The notes: a model not told the origin generated them from the sequence alone. 51,593 bases of DNA from CAZGSN01 sp964371655 (GCA_964371655.1 CAYJOD010000041.1:1-51593), one strand, 5' to 3'. Shown: positions 1 through 8,625, counted from the first letter of the stretch. Translations and numbers: made by a program.

Positions 1-66
1 CTCCCAGAGGGAGAGGGGGGAAGGCGAGCTCCCCTCTCCCTCTGGGAGAGGGTTAGGGTGAGGGCG
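1..66. repeat. Intergenic hairpin repeat, copy 1
   Basis: The segment at 1-15 is the inverted complement of 34-48. Positions 27-64 read AGCTCCCCTCTCCC, a short centre, then GGGAGAGGGTTAGGGTGAGG. The same outer sequence with a different centre returns at 27814-27864, so this is a dispersed repeat. It is cut by the window edge. Between 67 and 194 I see no gene. Confidence 0.7.
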
Positions 67-194
67 ATTGGTTGAGTCTCGAGGCTCCATGTTCGTCGCG
101 CACTTCCGATTCACCACATCAGTTGCAGTTTCTGCGTCGCCAACAGCGTCAGCACGTCGGTCTCTTCTGTGTAATCGTTCCGCGTCGGCGGCGT

Positions 195-524
195 TCAGAA
201 TCTACGTGGCATAGTGAATGCGCCGCGCCCGAGTTGGCGGTAGAAGCCGACGAAGTCGTAAGCCTGCGTCGCCGCAATGGCACCCTTCTCGCAGATCGCG
301 TGACAGTTGTTGCAGCTGATGCATGTGCAAAAGGTATCCCGCACCCGCGCCTTCTTCATTCCCTTCTCACCCGCGAGCTCGATCATGTTAGCGGGGCACA
401 CGAGGGTGCATAGCTTGCACCCGTCGCAGGCCTGCGTGTCGATCTCGACGCGATGGAAAAGGCACTCTGCAGAGTCGCCCCACTCGGGGAAATGGCGCCG
501 TTCTTTCTTCGAGAGTAGTGTCAT
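195..524 (-). CDS. Ferredoxin-type protein with two [4Fe-4S] motifs
   Basis: Small electron carrier, 109 residues from the chosen start. It holds two full cluster motifs: Cys33-x2-Cys36-x2-Cys39-x3-Cys43-Pro and Cys68-x2-Cys71-x2-Cys74-x3-Cys78, with an extra Cys66. There is no signal peptide and no membrane segment. The ATG at 524 is preceded by AGGA at a spacing of 8; an ATG at 533 (three codons longer) is also in frame but has a poorly spaced ribosome site. It is last in the apparent operon with the nitroreductase and the molybdoenzyme, so its likely job is to pass electrons to or from one of them. The usual beta subunit of class II molybdoenzymes carries four clusters, so this is a reduced version or a separate ferredoxin. 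Fold certain; partner inferred. Confidence 0.85.
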   Translation of the reverse strand: MTLLSKKERRHFPEWGDSAECLFHRVEIDTQACDGCKLCTLVCPANMIELAGEKGMKKARVRDTFCTCISCNNCHAICEKGAIAATQAYDFVGFYRQLGRGAFTMPRRF

Positions 525-586
525 GGCCGTCATCCTGTCTTTGAAATCCCGGGGCGCGCGACGCCCGGCGGCGGGTTACGCCCATG

Positions 587-763
587 TTTCTCACTAAGTT
601 CACCACAGAGGACACAGAGAAAACCATGATCGGAAGATGGATGGCAAACTATCTTCCCCAAGACACCCTGCAAGATCATGAAGACTTGGACTCCAAGGGC
701 TTTCTTTGGACCAGTCAGTGTTTCTGACTTCCTCTGTACTCTCTGTGCCTCTGTGGTGAGAAA
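587..763. repeat. Word-palindrome element inside the molybdoenzyme operon
   Basis: The left arm at 601-620 (CACCACAGAGGACACAGAGA) is answered at 740-758 by its reverse complement lacking one T. A second shared block, TTTCTCAC, extends both ends to 587 and 763. The arms enclose about 120 bases that encode nothing I recognise. It fills most of the gap between the nitroreductase stop (770) and the ferredoxin. On RNA it could form a hairpin that reduces read-through to the ferredoxin; that effect is inferred. Confidence 0.75.
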
Positions 764-769
764 TCCGGG

Positions 770-1573
770 TTAGTAGAGAATCTCCTTCTTCCCATCCTCG
801 AACCAGGTGATCTCGTGGGTCTCGCGAGAGATGAGGTGCGTCGGGTTGCCGATCGGATAGCCGACCGTGATCGCTTCGGAGATCACGTAGGGTTCCTCGA
901 CTCCCAGACGTGCGCGCCACTCGCGGCTGCGGCCGAGGAACGCCGAGAAGCCCACCCAACACGTGCCGAGGCCGAGGCTTTGCGCCGCCAGCACGATGTT
1001 CGTGCCGCAAATACCGATGTCGATTTCCGGTGAGCCGATGCCGCGTTTGTCCATGAGTAACAGGATCACCGTGGGCGCCTTGTGAAAGACGGTGAACCTT
1101 CCCTCGGCGATCGCGGTCATGGTGAAGACCGGCACTGGGTGCATCATGTTGGGCTGCACGCGGCTGAACAGCTTGGCGGCGGCCCGTGTCGCGAAGTGCT
1201 TCAACGACCCGCGCGCGTGCGTCGTGTAGTCGAAGTTGCGCGACAGCTTCTGGCACATGCTCACGCAGTACTCTTCCATCTCCTGGATCAACGCGCGGTC
1301 GCGGATCACGACGAACTTCCACGGCTGACAGTTGCCCTGGGAGGGGGCGTAGCGGGCGACCTCCAGCAGGCGCCGGATCACATGGGCCGGCACCTGTCGA
1401 CTCTTGTACTTGCGGATGCTGCGGCGGCGCAGCATGGCCTCTTCGACCGTGTTCCACTCGGCGCCTTCCGGAACTTCAATGATCTTGGAGACGCTGCCGG
1501 CTGCCGCCTCGAGCTGTTCCGGATCTTCACAGTGGGAATCTGCAACACTCGTATTCGCCATGGGAGTATCCAT
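770..1573 (-). CDS. Nitroreductase family FMN-dependent oxidoreductase
   Basis: A 267-residue flavoprotein of the nitroreductase superfamily, NAD(P)H-dependent in most relatives. FMN-binding signatures are visible: RRRSIRKY near residues 49-56, APSQGNCQPWKFVV near 76-89, and a late GLGTCWVGF segment typical of the second flavin contact. No signal peptide. The ATG at 1573 lies 14 bases past the stop of the molybdoenzyme gene with no clear Shine-Dalgarno site, so translation may be coupled; ATG 1558 is an alternative. The true substrate is unknown: the superfamily includes nitroarene reductases, dehalogenases and ene-reductases. Its place between a Tat-exported molybdoenzyme and a ferredoxin suggests a shared redox pathway rather than stand-alone detoxification, but that is inference. 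Confidence 0.88.
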   Translation of the reverse strand: MDTPMANTSVADSHCEDPEQLEAAAGSVSKIIEVPEGAEWNTVEEAMLRRRSIRKYKSRQVPAHVIRRLLEVARYAPSQGNCQPWKFVVIRDRALIQEMEEYCVSMCQKLSRNFDYTTHARGSLKHFATRAAAKLFSRVQPNMMHPVPVFTMTAIAEGRFTVFHKAPTVILLLMDKRGIGSPEIDIGICGTNIVLAAQSLGLGTCWVGFSAFLGRSREWRARLGVEEPYVISEAITVGYPIGNPTHLISRETHEITWFEDGKKEILY

Positions 1574-1587
1574 CGTAGCAGCGGATA

Positions 1588-4440
1588 TCACAGCTTCTGC
1601 ACGTCGACATGCACGCCGCGTGGGCCGTAGTTCGGCGCGCCGTACAGCATGCGGTAGTGGAGTTGTGCGTAATCGCCGACCAGGTGCAGCGCCTTCCACG
1701 AACCGACAATCGGCTCTTGCTGTCCTTTGTGGCCCGCGAACTGGAAGTTCTCCCAGGCGTGGTAGATGATCACCTGCCCCGGCTGGGCTGAGGGCGCCAC
1801 CTTCACCACGCACTCGAACGCGCCGAGGTCGTTGAAGATGCGCACGCGGTCGTTGTCGGCGATCTGGCGGGCCTGTGCATCGTCCTTGTTGATGTAGAGC
1901 ACCGGCTCGCCACGCTGCAGCCGCAACAGGGTTGGCTCGCTGCGCCAGATGGTGTGAATGCTCCAGCGCGTGTGGCCGCCGGTCATGCGCAAGGGGTAGT
2001 TGCCGCCCGCACCGGGCGGCGCTTTGTGCACCGGCAGCGCCTCGCCGGCCGCGACGTACCAGTCGTGGTCGAGATAAAACTGTTGGCGCCCGGTCAGCGT
2101 CGGCCACGACTCCTTCTCCTCCGTCTGCCAGGCGTTCGGGTAGAGCGGCCGTGTGAAATCGACGTCGGTGCAGATGTTGCTGAACGGTCCGTAGGGTCCG
2201 TTGCGCTTGATGGGGACGACGCCGCGCTTGATGGCTTCGTCCCAGGTCGTGCCTTCGCACATCTCCGAGCGCTCGAAGATGTAGTCCATACCGGTGCGCG
2301 GGTCGGCGGGATCGAGCGCACCGTTGTTGCTCCAGGCATTGAAGAGCTGCGTCAGGTCGAGATCCTTGCCGAACGCATCTTTGGCTTTCGCGACCCCGCG
2401 TGCACGGGCGCGCTCCTGAATGCGCTGGCACAGGCTTCCGAAGATCCACCACTCATTGCGCGACTCGCCGAGCGGCTCGACGGCCTTTTCGTTGAGGACG
2501 AGGTAAGGGAGAAAGGCCCAGGCGTATTTGATGCCGATCTTCTCGTAGTAGCCGGCAGCTGGCAGCACGATGTCGCTCAGCAACCCGGTAGTCGACATCT
2601 GCGTGTTGACGTTGACGATCATGTCGAACTTCGGCCACAGGTGTTCGATCGCGATCTGCGGTGACGGCCATTGGCGCAGCGGATTGTCGGCGTTCACCAC
2701 GAACACCTTGGGCGACTTACCGGGTGCCGGGTAGATCGGCACCCAGCCCTGCGCCACAGCGGTCTTCATGGCTGCATCCATGCTCATGGGATTGTCGCTG
2801 TCATTGGCGCCAGGGGCGCCCATCGTCGGCGCATAACCACCGTGCACTTGTAGCCACGGCAAGACCGGCGTGAACGCCTCGTTGCGAGCCCGCTGGGTGA
2901 TGTAGGCCTCGACGTCGCGCACCGGCGGACGGCCAATGACACGCAGCGCAAACTTCATCCACGAGGCCACCTCTCCGGAGCTGAGCTCCTGGTGGCCGCT
3001 CACCGACCACCAGGCGCCGAGTCGCAGACCCCCGCCGGGCTTGCCCTGGTTGCCGGTCAGCGCCATCAGCAGGGCGAACGAGCGGTGCATGAGATCGCTG
3101 TGATAGTGCTTGCACGCACCGGTAGAGGCGTAGATCAGCGCCGCCTTCGCCGCCGCCATGCCGCGTGCCGTGCGCCGGATCACATCGGCACGAACCCCGG
3201 TGGTCTTCTCCGCCATCTCCGGCGTGTAGCTCGCGTTCAGCTGCCGGCGCAGGAGCTCGTAGAGCGGCTCGACGTCGACGCGCGCGCCGTCGGCGAGCTT
3301 GATCTGCCGGCGGCCTTCGAGCGCCGGCCGGATCTCGCCCAACACCAACGTCGGCTTCTTCATGCCGCGGCTTCCCGGCGCCAAGACCGCCGCCCCTTGC
3401 TTCTCGTCCCAGACATAGAACGCGTCGTCGCGCCCGCCTTTGGTTAGGTCACTCTCGCGCAGGAAACGCTGGGTATCGGTGCGCACCAGGAACGGCAGGT
3501 CGGTTTGTTCCTTGATGTAGTCTTCCTTGCACAGCTTCTCGGAGATCATCACCTGGGCCATCGCCAAGGCCAAGGCCGGGTCGGTTTGTGTCTGCGGGTT
3601 GAGCCACAGATCCGCGTGCATGGCGGTGGCGTTGTAGTCTGGGCTGATCACCACCAGCTGGGCGCCGCGATAGCGCGCCTCGGTCAGGAAGTGCACGTCG
3701 GGAATGCGCGTGTAGAGCGGGTTGGCGGACCACAGGACGATGTAGTCCGACTTGAAATAGTCGTCGGCCGTGCCGTCGTTCATGAACATGCCATAGGTCT
3801 GGATCATGCCGACCGGCATGTCGCCGATGCCCGAGAACGTATCGAGGGTGGCGGCGCCGAGCAGATGCAGAAAGCGGTTCTCCGCGGCTGAATCCGGGCC
3901 ATGGTCGAAGTTCGGCCCCGGGGTTGCCACGACGGTATCGGTCCCGTGCGTCGTCGCTGCCGTGATGATGGCGTCGGCAATCTTGTCGAGCGCTTCGTCC
4001 CAGCTGATGCGCTTCCAGTTGCCGCTGCCGCGCGGCCCGACGCGCTCGAGCGGATAGCGCAGGCGCTGCGGGGTGACCATCAACTTGCTGTAGCAGGCAC
4101 CCTTCTGGCAGCCGCGCGGGAAGAAGTCCGGCGTCCCGTCGCGTCCGCCCTCGTCGTAGACGTGCGCCTGTTCCTCGCGCCACACGATGTTGTCTTTCAC
4201 GTACACGTTCCAGGCGCACGCCGACATGCAATTGGCGCGGTTGTGGGTGGAGTGCACGACGCGGTCCCAGACCCACTGCTTACGGTAGACGTCTTCCCAG
4301 CCGCGATAGCTGGGGACCATCGGCGTCGCGGCGGGTGTCACGCCCGTCTGCCCGATCTGGGCGAATGCAAGTCGGTCCAACGAGAGCCACAGGGTCGTGG
4401 CGCCCACCGAGCGCAGAAAGTTACGACGTGTGAGATCCAT
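1588..4440 (-). CDS. Tat-exported molybdopterin oxidoreductase, class II DMSO reductase-like
   Basis: Catalytic subunit of a bis-molybdopterin enzyme, 950 residues. The start at 4440 is chosen because AGGAG lies 7 bases upstream and the protein then begins with a twin-arginine signal (TRRNFLRS at 4-11, then a hydrophobic stretch ending near Ala27). An N-terminal [4Fe-4S] motif follows: His66-x4-Cys71-x3-Cys75-x35-Cys111. The segment GDMPVG around Asp207 aligns with the region giving the aspartate molybdenum ligand in class II enzymes (nitrate, selenate and perchlorate reductases, ethylbenzene and C25-steroid dehydrogenases). The C-terminal 130 residues look like the dinucleotide-binding domain (MTGGHTRWSIH). 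No heme subunit, four-cluster beta subunit or NarJ/TorD-type chaperone is present in the window. The first 20 bases overlap the TetR gene. Substrate unknown. Confidence 0.9.
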   Translation of the reverse strand: MDLTRRNFLRSVGATTLWLSLDRLAFAQIGQTGVTPAATPMVPSYRGWEDVYRKQWVWDRVVHSTHNRANCMSACAWNVYVKDNIVWREEQAHVYDEGGRDGTPDFFPRGCQKGACYSKLMVTPQRLRYPLERVGPRGSGNWKRISWDEALDKIADAIITAATTHGTDTVVATPGPNFDHGPDSAAENRFLHLLGAATLDTFSGIGDMPVGMIQTYGMFMNDGTADDYFKSDYIVLWSANPLYTRIPDVHFLTEARYRGAQLVVISPDYNATAMHADLWLNPQTQTDPALALAMAQVMISEKLCKEDYIKEQTDLPFLVRTDTQRFLRESDLTKGGRDDAFYVWDEKQGAAVLAPGSRGMKKPTLVLGEIRPALEGRRQIKLADGARVDVEPLYELLRRQLNASYTPEMAEKTTGVRADVIRRTARGMAAAKAALIYASTGACKHYHSDLMHRSFALLMALTGNQGKPGGGLRLGAWWSVSGHQELSSGEVASWMKFALRVIGRPPVRDVEAYITQRARNEAFTPVLPWLQVHGGYAPTMGAPGANDSDNPMSMDAAMKTAVAQGWVPIYPAPGKSPKVFVVNADNPLRQWPSPQIAIEHLWPKFDMIVNVNTQMSTTGLLSDIVLPAAGYYEKIGIKYAWAFLPYLVLNEKAVEPLGESRNEWWIFGSLCQRIQERARARGVAKAKDAFGKDLDLTQLFNAWSNNGALDPADPRTGMDYIFERSEMCEGTTWDEAIKRGVVPIKRNGPYGPFSNICTDVDFTRPLYPNAWQTEEKESWPTLTGRQQFYLDHDWYVAAGEALPVHKAPPGAGGNYPLRMTGGHTRWSIHTIWRSEPTLLRLQRGEPVLYINKDDAQARQIADNDRVRIFNDLGAFECVVKVAPSAQPGQVIIYHAWENFQFAGHKGQQEPIVGSWKALHLVGDYAQLHYRMLYGAPNYGPRGVHVDVQKL

Positions 4441-5194
4441 GGGTAGTCTCCTGTGCCCGGCGACGCTTCGCCGTCTGCCGAAACAGACCGTGTTCAAACA
4501 GTACGCGGACCAGCACCAGGAAATCTTCCTGTGTGGAGGGCGCGCGCGTGTCGATCCCGAGACTCTCCTGTGCGAGCGCGGTGCTGTCGAACAGCTGGCT
4601 CCATGCTCCCAAGACGAGAAACAGCAGAAGGTCAGGTCGGACGTTCGCAGCGATAAGGCCGGCGCGCTGCCCGGCTCGCACCGCGTCGACGACCTGATGG
4701 AAGGGCTCGCGCAGGTAGCGATCGATGAGATACGTCAGGCGTGGGCTCGCTGTCGCTCCTTCGCGCGCCATGACGCGCGTGACCGCCGGATGTGCCGCGA
4801 CGAAACGGACGAAGCGTTCGGTGATCGCCAGGAGTCGATCGCGTGGCGATCCCTCGGTGGAAGCCGCGACGATAGGCGCTACGTTCGAGAACAGCGCTTC
4901 CATCGCGGCGCGCCAAAGTCCCTCTTTCGACCCGAAGTGATGGTGCACCAGTGGCTGGGTCACACCCGCGTCGCGCGCGATGCCCGCGGTCGTCGTGCCC
5001 TCGTAGCCGAGATCCGAAAACAAGCGGATCGCTGCCGACAGGATGCGCTCGCGCCCATCCTGATCCACCGGCGCCGGCACAGCCTGCCGAGCCCGTGGAC
5101 GGGTAGCGCGTGGCCCCGAGCGCGTGCTGCGCGTGCGGGGTTTGGCGGCGGTGGTTCGAGTTCTGCTCAGTCCGTCGATTTGCTCGTGCCGCAT
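4421..5194 (-). CDS. TetR/AcrR family transcriptional regulator
   Basis: A 257-residue DNA-binding regulator. A basic Arg/Ser/Thr-rich tail (residues 1-45) precedes the helix-turn-helix domain at 49-96, with the recognisable IARDAGVTQPLVHHHFGSK core. The rest is the helical ligand and dimer domain, whose specificity cannot be read. Its 3' end overlaps the start of the molybdoenzyme gene by 20 bases, so the two are one transcription unit and the regulator probably controls that operon and itself. A promoter overlapping a dyad lies just upstream (5219-5246). The 5' start is the first ATG after that promoter; its ribosome site is weak. Confidence 0.9.
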   Translation of the reverse strand: MRHEQIDGLSRTRTTAAKPRTRSTRSGPRATRPRARQAVPAPVDQDGRERILSAAIRLFSDLGYEGTTTAGIARDAGVTQPLVHHHFGSKEGLWRAAMEALFSNVAPIVAASTEGSPRDRLLAITERFVRFVAAHPAVTRVMAREGATASPRLTYLIDRYLREPFHQVVDAVRAGQRAGLIAANVRPDLLLFLVLGAWSQLFDSTALAQESLGIDTRAPSTQEDFLVLVRVLFEHGLFRQTAKRRRAQETTHGSHTS

Positions 5195-5218
5195 TTGCGA
5201 GGTCTTTACCTGGGCAGG

Positions 5219-5246
5219 CTTATAGGTTGATAAGTCCCTGAGTCAA
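5219..5246 (-). promoter_or_regulatory. Promoter with candidate TetR operator
   Basis: On the minus strand TTGACT (5246-5241) and TATAAG (5224-5219) are separated by 16 bases, a good sigma-70-type promoter 25 bases before the TetR start codon. A 16-bp inverted repeat, CTTAT-6 nt-ATAAG (5219-5234), covers the -10 box and part of the spacer, where a repressor would block polymerase. This fits autoregulation of the TetR-molybdoenzyme operon. Found by eye. Confidence 0.55.
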
Positions 5247-5308
5247 GCGCATCCCCATCAGCCCAGGGCAAACTCGGGCGCGCGCCGGTTTGCGGAAACG
5301 ATATGTTG

Positions 5309-5396
5309 TGGAGTGCGGTGGCTTGCCACCGCTTTGTCCGATTCGGCGCCGCGCGCCGCGGGTGATAGAAAAGCGGGAGCAAGCTCCCGCACTCCA
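5309..5396. repeat. Two-hairpin (Y-shaped) intergenic element
   Basis: Outer arms TGGAGTGC (5309-5316) and GCACTCCA (5389-5396) are perfect complements. Inside are two tight hairpins: GCGGTGGC-TT-GCCACCGC (5315-5332) and GCGGGAGC-AA-GCTCCCGC (5373-5390). The fold would be a stem with two side hairpins. It lies between the TetR promoter and the secernin gene; the 5195-5480 gap holds no gene. Confidence 0.75.
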
Positions 5397-5445
5397 AGGT
5401 GGCACTGCGCCAACATTTCGGAAGAGCTCGCGAACGCGGGCTGTA

Positions 5446-5468
5446 GGCGCAGGACTTCAGCCTGCGCC
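5446..5468 (-). terminator. Hairpin after the secernin-like gene
   Basis: GGCGCAGG-7 nt-CCTGCGCC makes an 8-bp stem 12 bases past the minus-strand stop at 5481. There is no T-run after it, so it may be a REP-like hairpin rather than a true intrinsic terminator. Confidence 0.35.
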
Positions 5469-5480
5469 GGTGATTGACCA

Positions 5481-6764
5481 CTAGCTGAGCTTCGACGTCA
5501 GCTCGTCGATCGTCGCGAGTGCTCGTCCCACTACGTCTTCCACGAAGCGCTCGCGCTCCGACTGTGCCGCGGTCGTGATCTGCTCGCGCTCCATGCGGGC
5601 GAGCGTAGTCGATTCGAATTCATCGAGGACGGCACGCGCCTTTGGCAGGCGCGCGGCCCAATCCGTTTCCACCCGCGTGAGCAGCTTCTTGAATCTCCAC
5701 CAGGCTGAATCGGCGGACGCGGATGCGCCGCCCGCGAGCAAGGGGGCGGGGACGTTGCAGTCCACGAACAGTGGCAAGAACACGCCCACGCACGGCGATC
5801 CCAAGCTCGCCCAGTACAGCAGCGGCTCGCTGGGTTCGTCGCCGAGACGAACGATCACGCTGGCGGTCGTGGTCCCGACCGGCTCGGCGTGCATGCAGAC
5901 GCTGAAGTACTCGGGTTGATCGGGTGTCAGATTGCTGCGTGGTGCCGTGCTTCCGTAGTGGTCGCGAAGGGCGGCGCGCAGCGAAACGACACTTACCTTC
6001 CCCTTCGTACTCTCCAACAGCAAGCAGTTGCGCGTGTAGCGGCCGCTGGAGATGACCTCCGGCGCCATGCTCACGTCGCGAAACGCCGCGGCGAAATCGA
6101 AGCGTTGGGGCGCGTGTGCCGGCCACCAACCATGCTCCGTGGCATGGCTCTCGGCAGTGGGCGACAGCGCGTCCCAATCCGCGCCGATGGAAAGATGGTT
6201 CGAAACGCTGGCGACATCCGTCGCGCGCCGCATGGCCCAGTGCCGGTCTGAAGTCTCGAGGACGATCGCCGTGCTGCGATCGGCGATGAGGAAGGAGTTG
6301 TGGTACGCCCACTCTTTGTCGGCGTAACCCGATCCGCCCTGGCCATGGCGTTCGAGCAGAGAGGTGATCACCTGCGCGGCGCCATCGGCGCTTTGTGCGC
6401 GTTCGAGACCGAGACGGACGAGGTCCATCCCGATGAGCCCCTTTCCAGCAAGCACGTCCTTGGTGAAGACCGAGTGGTTGCCGATGGCGACGCCGTGCTC
6501 GTTGACGCCGTGTTCGAAGCCCCAGCACCAGTACGGACGCGAGCCGAGAACGCGCGCCGTGTGACTGCTCTGGGCGATCTCGATGTATGTGCAGCGCAAG
6601 CTCGAGCCGGCGGCGTGCACCCGATGTGGAACCAGGGTCAGCGGCTGGCACTCATTGGCGGGACGATCGGAGTTCTTCGCAAATACGACGCTGCCGTCGA
6701 CGGTCGCGTTGCCGAGGGCGACGAGAGAATCGCAGGAAACCCGGACCCCGTACTCGCGCTGCAT
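5481..6764 (-). CDS. Secernin-like peptidase (C69 / Ntn-hydrolase fold)
   Basis: A 427-residue protein that matches the secernin branch of the C69 dipeptidase family. The signature start is present: Cys11-Asp12 followed by LVALGNATVDGSVVFAKNSDR, in which the Cys would become the N-terminal nucleophile after removal of the short leader. Further family segments are ECQPL, GFEHGVNEHGVAIGN and the SNHLSIG region. The C-terminal 90 residues are helical and charged. No secretion signal, so probably cytosolic. The neighbours belong to other pathways and it stands alone. Peptide substrate unknown; some secernin relatives lack measured peptidase activity. Confidence 0.85.
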   Translation of the reverse strand: MQREYGVRVSCDSLVALGNATVDGSVVFAKNSDRPANECQPLTLVPHRVHAAGSSLRCTYIEIAQSSHTARVLGSRPYWCWGFEHGVNEHGVAIGNHSVFTKDVLAGKGLIGMDLVRLGLERAQSADGAAQVITSLLERHGQGGSGYADKEWAYHNSFLIADRSTAIVLETSDRHWAMRRATDVASVSNHLSIGADWDALSPTAESHATEHGWWPAHAPQRFDFAAAFRDVSMAPEVISSGRYTRNCLLLESTKGKVSVVSLRAALRDHYGSTAPRSNLTPDQPEYFSVCMHAEPVGTTTASVIVRLGDEPSEPLLYWASLGSPCVGVFLPLFVDCNVPAPLLAGGASASADSAWWRFKKLLTRVETDWAARLPKARAVLDEFESTTLARMEREQITTAAQSERERFVEDVVGRALATIDELTSKLS

Positions 6765-6920
6765 ACGTGGGCGTTCATATTCCGATTACATCGCCAAGAC
6801 CAGCGGGGCTGACAGGCGCAACCTTGGGCCGCGACGGGAGGCTCTCGTCGCCGTGAACACCTGAGATGCCGCCGACCGGTCGTCGTGACTCGGATCGCGC
6901 CTCTGTGCTAGGAGGGAGAT

Positions 6921-7514
6921 ATGGCAGTAGCTGCTCGCAAAGACGGTCGTGTCACACTCACGTACCGCGATTTGTGGCACAGTCCCGACGATGGCAACCG
7001 TTGGGAGATCATCAACGGGGAGGTGCACGTGACCCCACCACCGGAGGTTGCGCATCAAACCACCGTGCTCAACCTCGCCTCGTTGTTGCGGTCGCATGTG
7101 CACAAGCACGACCTCGGCGAAGTATGGGTAGCGCCAATCGGTGTGGTCCTGGAGAAGCCCAGTGGCGTTCAGCCCGACGTGATCTTCGTATCGAAGCAGC
7201 GACTGCACATCGTGCAGGACAAGGGCATCTTCGGTGCACCCGACTTGGTCGTGGAAATTCTGTCGCCCTCTACGGCCGGGCGCGATCGGGGACTCAAGCG
7301 GGAAGCCTACGAACGTAGCGGTGTTGCTCACTACTGGCTTCTCGACCCGAAGCGGCACACGTTGCTCGCCTTGGTCCTCAACGATGACGTGTACAGCGTG
7401 GAGGCCGAGCTCGGAGGAGTTGCCGTGTTCCGTCCCCAGCTGTTTCCCAGTTTGACGATCCGCCTCTCTGACGTGTGGGCACGGAAGTCGGCACGGTTTA
7501 CTGCCCGCCGTTGA
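6921..7514 (+). CDS. Uma2 family (DUF820) putative endonuclease
   Basis: A 197-residue protein of the PD-(D/E)xK-like Uma2 family. The motif run is clear: QPDVIFV (Asp86), APDLVVEILSPST (Asp108, Glu112) and Lys126 in the LKREAYERSGVAHYWLLDP block. AGGAGG 6 bases before the ATG supports the start. Members are common in several copies in cyanobacteria and soil bacteria, often near repeats; their cellular job is not settled. It is monocistronic here, facing the convergent PpiC gene, with a 156-base gap to the secernin-like gene behind it. Confidence 0.88.
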   Translation: MAVAARKDGRVTLTYRDLWHSPDDGNRWEIINGEVHVTPPPEVAHQTTVLNLASLLRSHVHKHDLGEVWVAPIGVVLEKPSGVQPDVIFVSKQRLHIVQDKGIFGAPDLVVEILSPSTAGRDRGLKREAYERSGVAHYWLLDPKRHTLLALVLNDDVYSVEAELGGVAVFRPQLFPSLTIRLSDVWARKSARFTARR

Positions 7515-7575
7515 TATCGGCAGCGCCTCCGCAACTGCCGCGACTTCTGCGGTGAGGACCCTCGCGTGGTTCGAG

Positions 7576-8553
7576 CTACAGCGTCGACGGGTACTGGATC
7601 GTCGCGCTCTTGCGTAGCCCGGCAACGAAGTCGGATTGGCGCTTGCGCCGCTCGCTTTTCAGCAGCGCGGCGCGGATGCGTTCCTGGACCTCCGCAAGTG
7701 CGGCGTAGCCGGCGTCGCGGCGGTCGGTGACCTTGATGATGTGAAAGCCGTAGGCGCTGCTGATCACGCCGCTGAGCTCGCCTTTGCCCAGGGCCGCCGT
7801 TGCCTTCTCGAACGCATCGTCCATCTCGCCCTTGGCAAAGAAGCCGACATCGCCGCCGAGTTGGGCGCTGCCCGGATCTTGTGAGTGGGTCCGTGCCATC
7901 TCGGCGAAATCCGCACCGCCTTGCAGGAGCTTGAGAAGCTGTTCGGCCTTGCCCCGTGCCGCCGCCTTCTGCTGTTTGTCGGTTTGGCTGGTCGTGCGAA
8001 TCAAGATGTGACTGGCACGGGTTTGTGGCGGGTGTTGAAACTGCTCCTTGTTCTGCGCGTAGTACTGCTCCACTTGCTCGGGCGTGATATGAGCGTCGCG
8101 CAGCACTTCGCCTTCGAGAAAACGGTTGACCGCCAGCGACTTGTGCGTATCGCTGCGCAGCTCGGTTTCGGTGATGCCTTGGCTCTTGAGTGCCTCGTCG
8201 AACGCGCTCTTCTCCTTGAACTTCGCCAGCGTCCGATTCACCTCTTCCTCCACGGCGGCATCGCTAACACTGATTTCGCGCGCTTGGCTGGCTTGAAACA
8301 GGAGCTCGAAATCGATGAGCGAGTCGAGGGCATCGACCGCGAGCCGGTGCACCGTGGCTGCATCCGGCTGCGCCTTGCTGTCTTGGGATAAGATCGTGCC
8401 TTGCACGATGGCACGCACCGATCGCCGGTAGACAGGCGTTCCGTTCACCACGGCGACGATATCATCGTCGCTCGGTGGGGCCGCGGCCGCGACCGAAAAT
8501 CCGAACAGAAAGACACCCAGGGAGAGGAGTGCGCTCATGCGCATCGCCGACAT
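7576..8553 (-). CDS. Secreted PpiC/parvulin-type peptidyl-prolyl isomerase
   Basis: Periplasmic folding factor of 325 residues in the SurA/PrsA style. A signal peptide covers about residues 1-25 (cleavage after VAAAA). A SurA-like helical N-domain (27-170) follows, with VNGTPVYRRSV at its front, then a single parvulin domain (about 176-278) with TRASHILIRT, DFAEMARTHSQDPGSA, GGDVGFFAKGEM and YGFHIIKV. A charged helix ends the protein. It would catalyse cis-trans change at prolines of envelope proteins. Start set at ATG 8553 because the signal begins there; ATG codons at 8544 and 8538 are possible. Single gene, convergent with the Uma2 gene. Confidence 0.9.
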   Translation of the reverse strand: MSAMRMSALLSLGVFLFGFSVAAAAPPSDDDIVAVVNGTPVYRRSVRAIVQGTILSQDSKAQPDAATVHRLAVDALDSLIDFELLFQASQAREISVSDAAVEEEVNRTLAKFKEKSAFDEALKSQGITETELRSDTHKSLAVNRFLEGEVLRDAHITPEQVEQYYAQNKEQFQHPPQTRASHILIRTTSQTDKQQKAAARGKAEQLLKLLQGGADFAEMARTHSQDPGSAQLGGDVGFFAKGEMDDAFEKATAALGKGELSGVISSAYGFHIIKVTDRRDAGYAALAEVQERIRAALLKSERRKRQSDFVAGLRKSATIQYPSTL

Positions 8554-8625
8554 CGTCGCGTCCCCGTAGCACGGGCGTAGAGATTTGCCTATGTGTGGCA
8601 GGGAGCGGTAGTGGGTCAGTTTGAC

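Noticed and set aside
6786..7625. A 279-codon minus-strand frame across the Uma2 gene
   Set aside because: The Uma2 gene has AGGAGG and the nuclease motifs; the opposite frame has no ribosome site and no domain.
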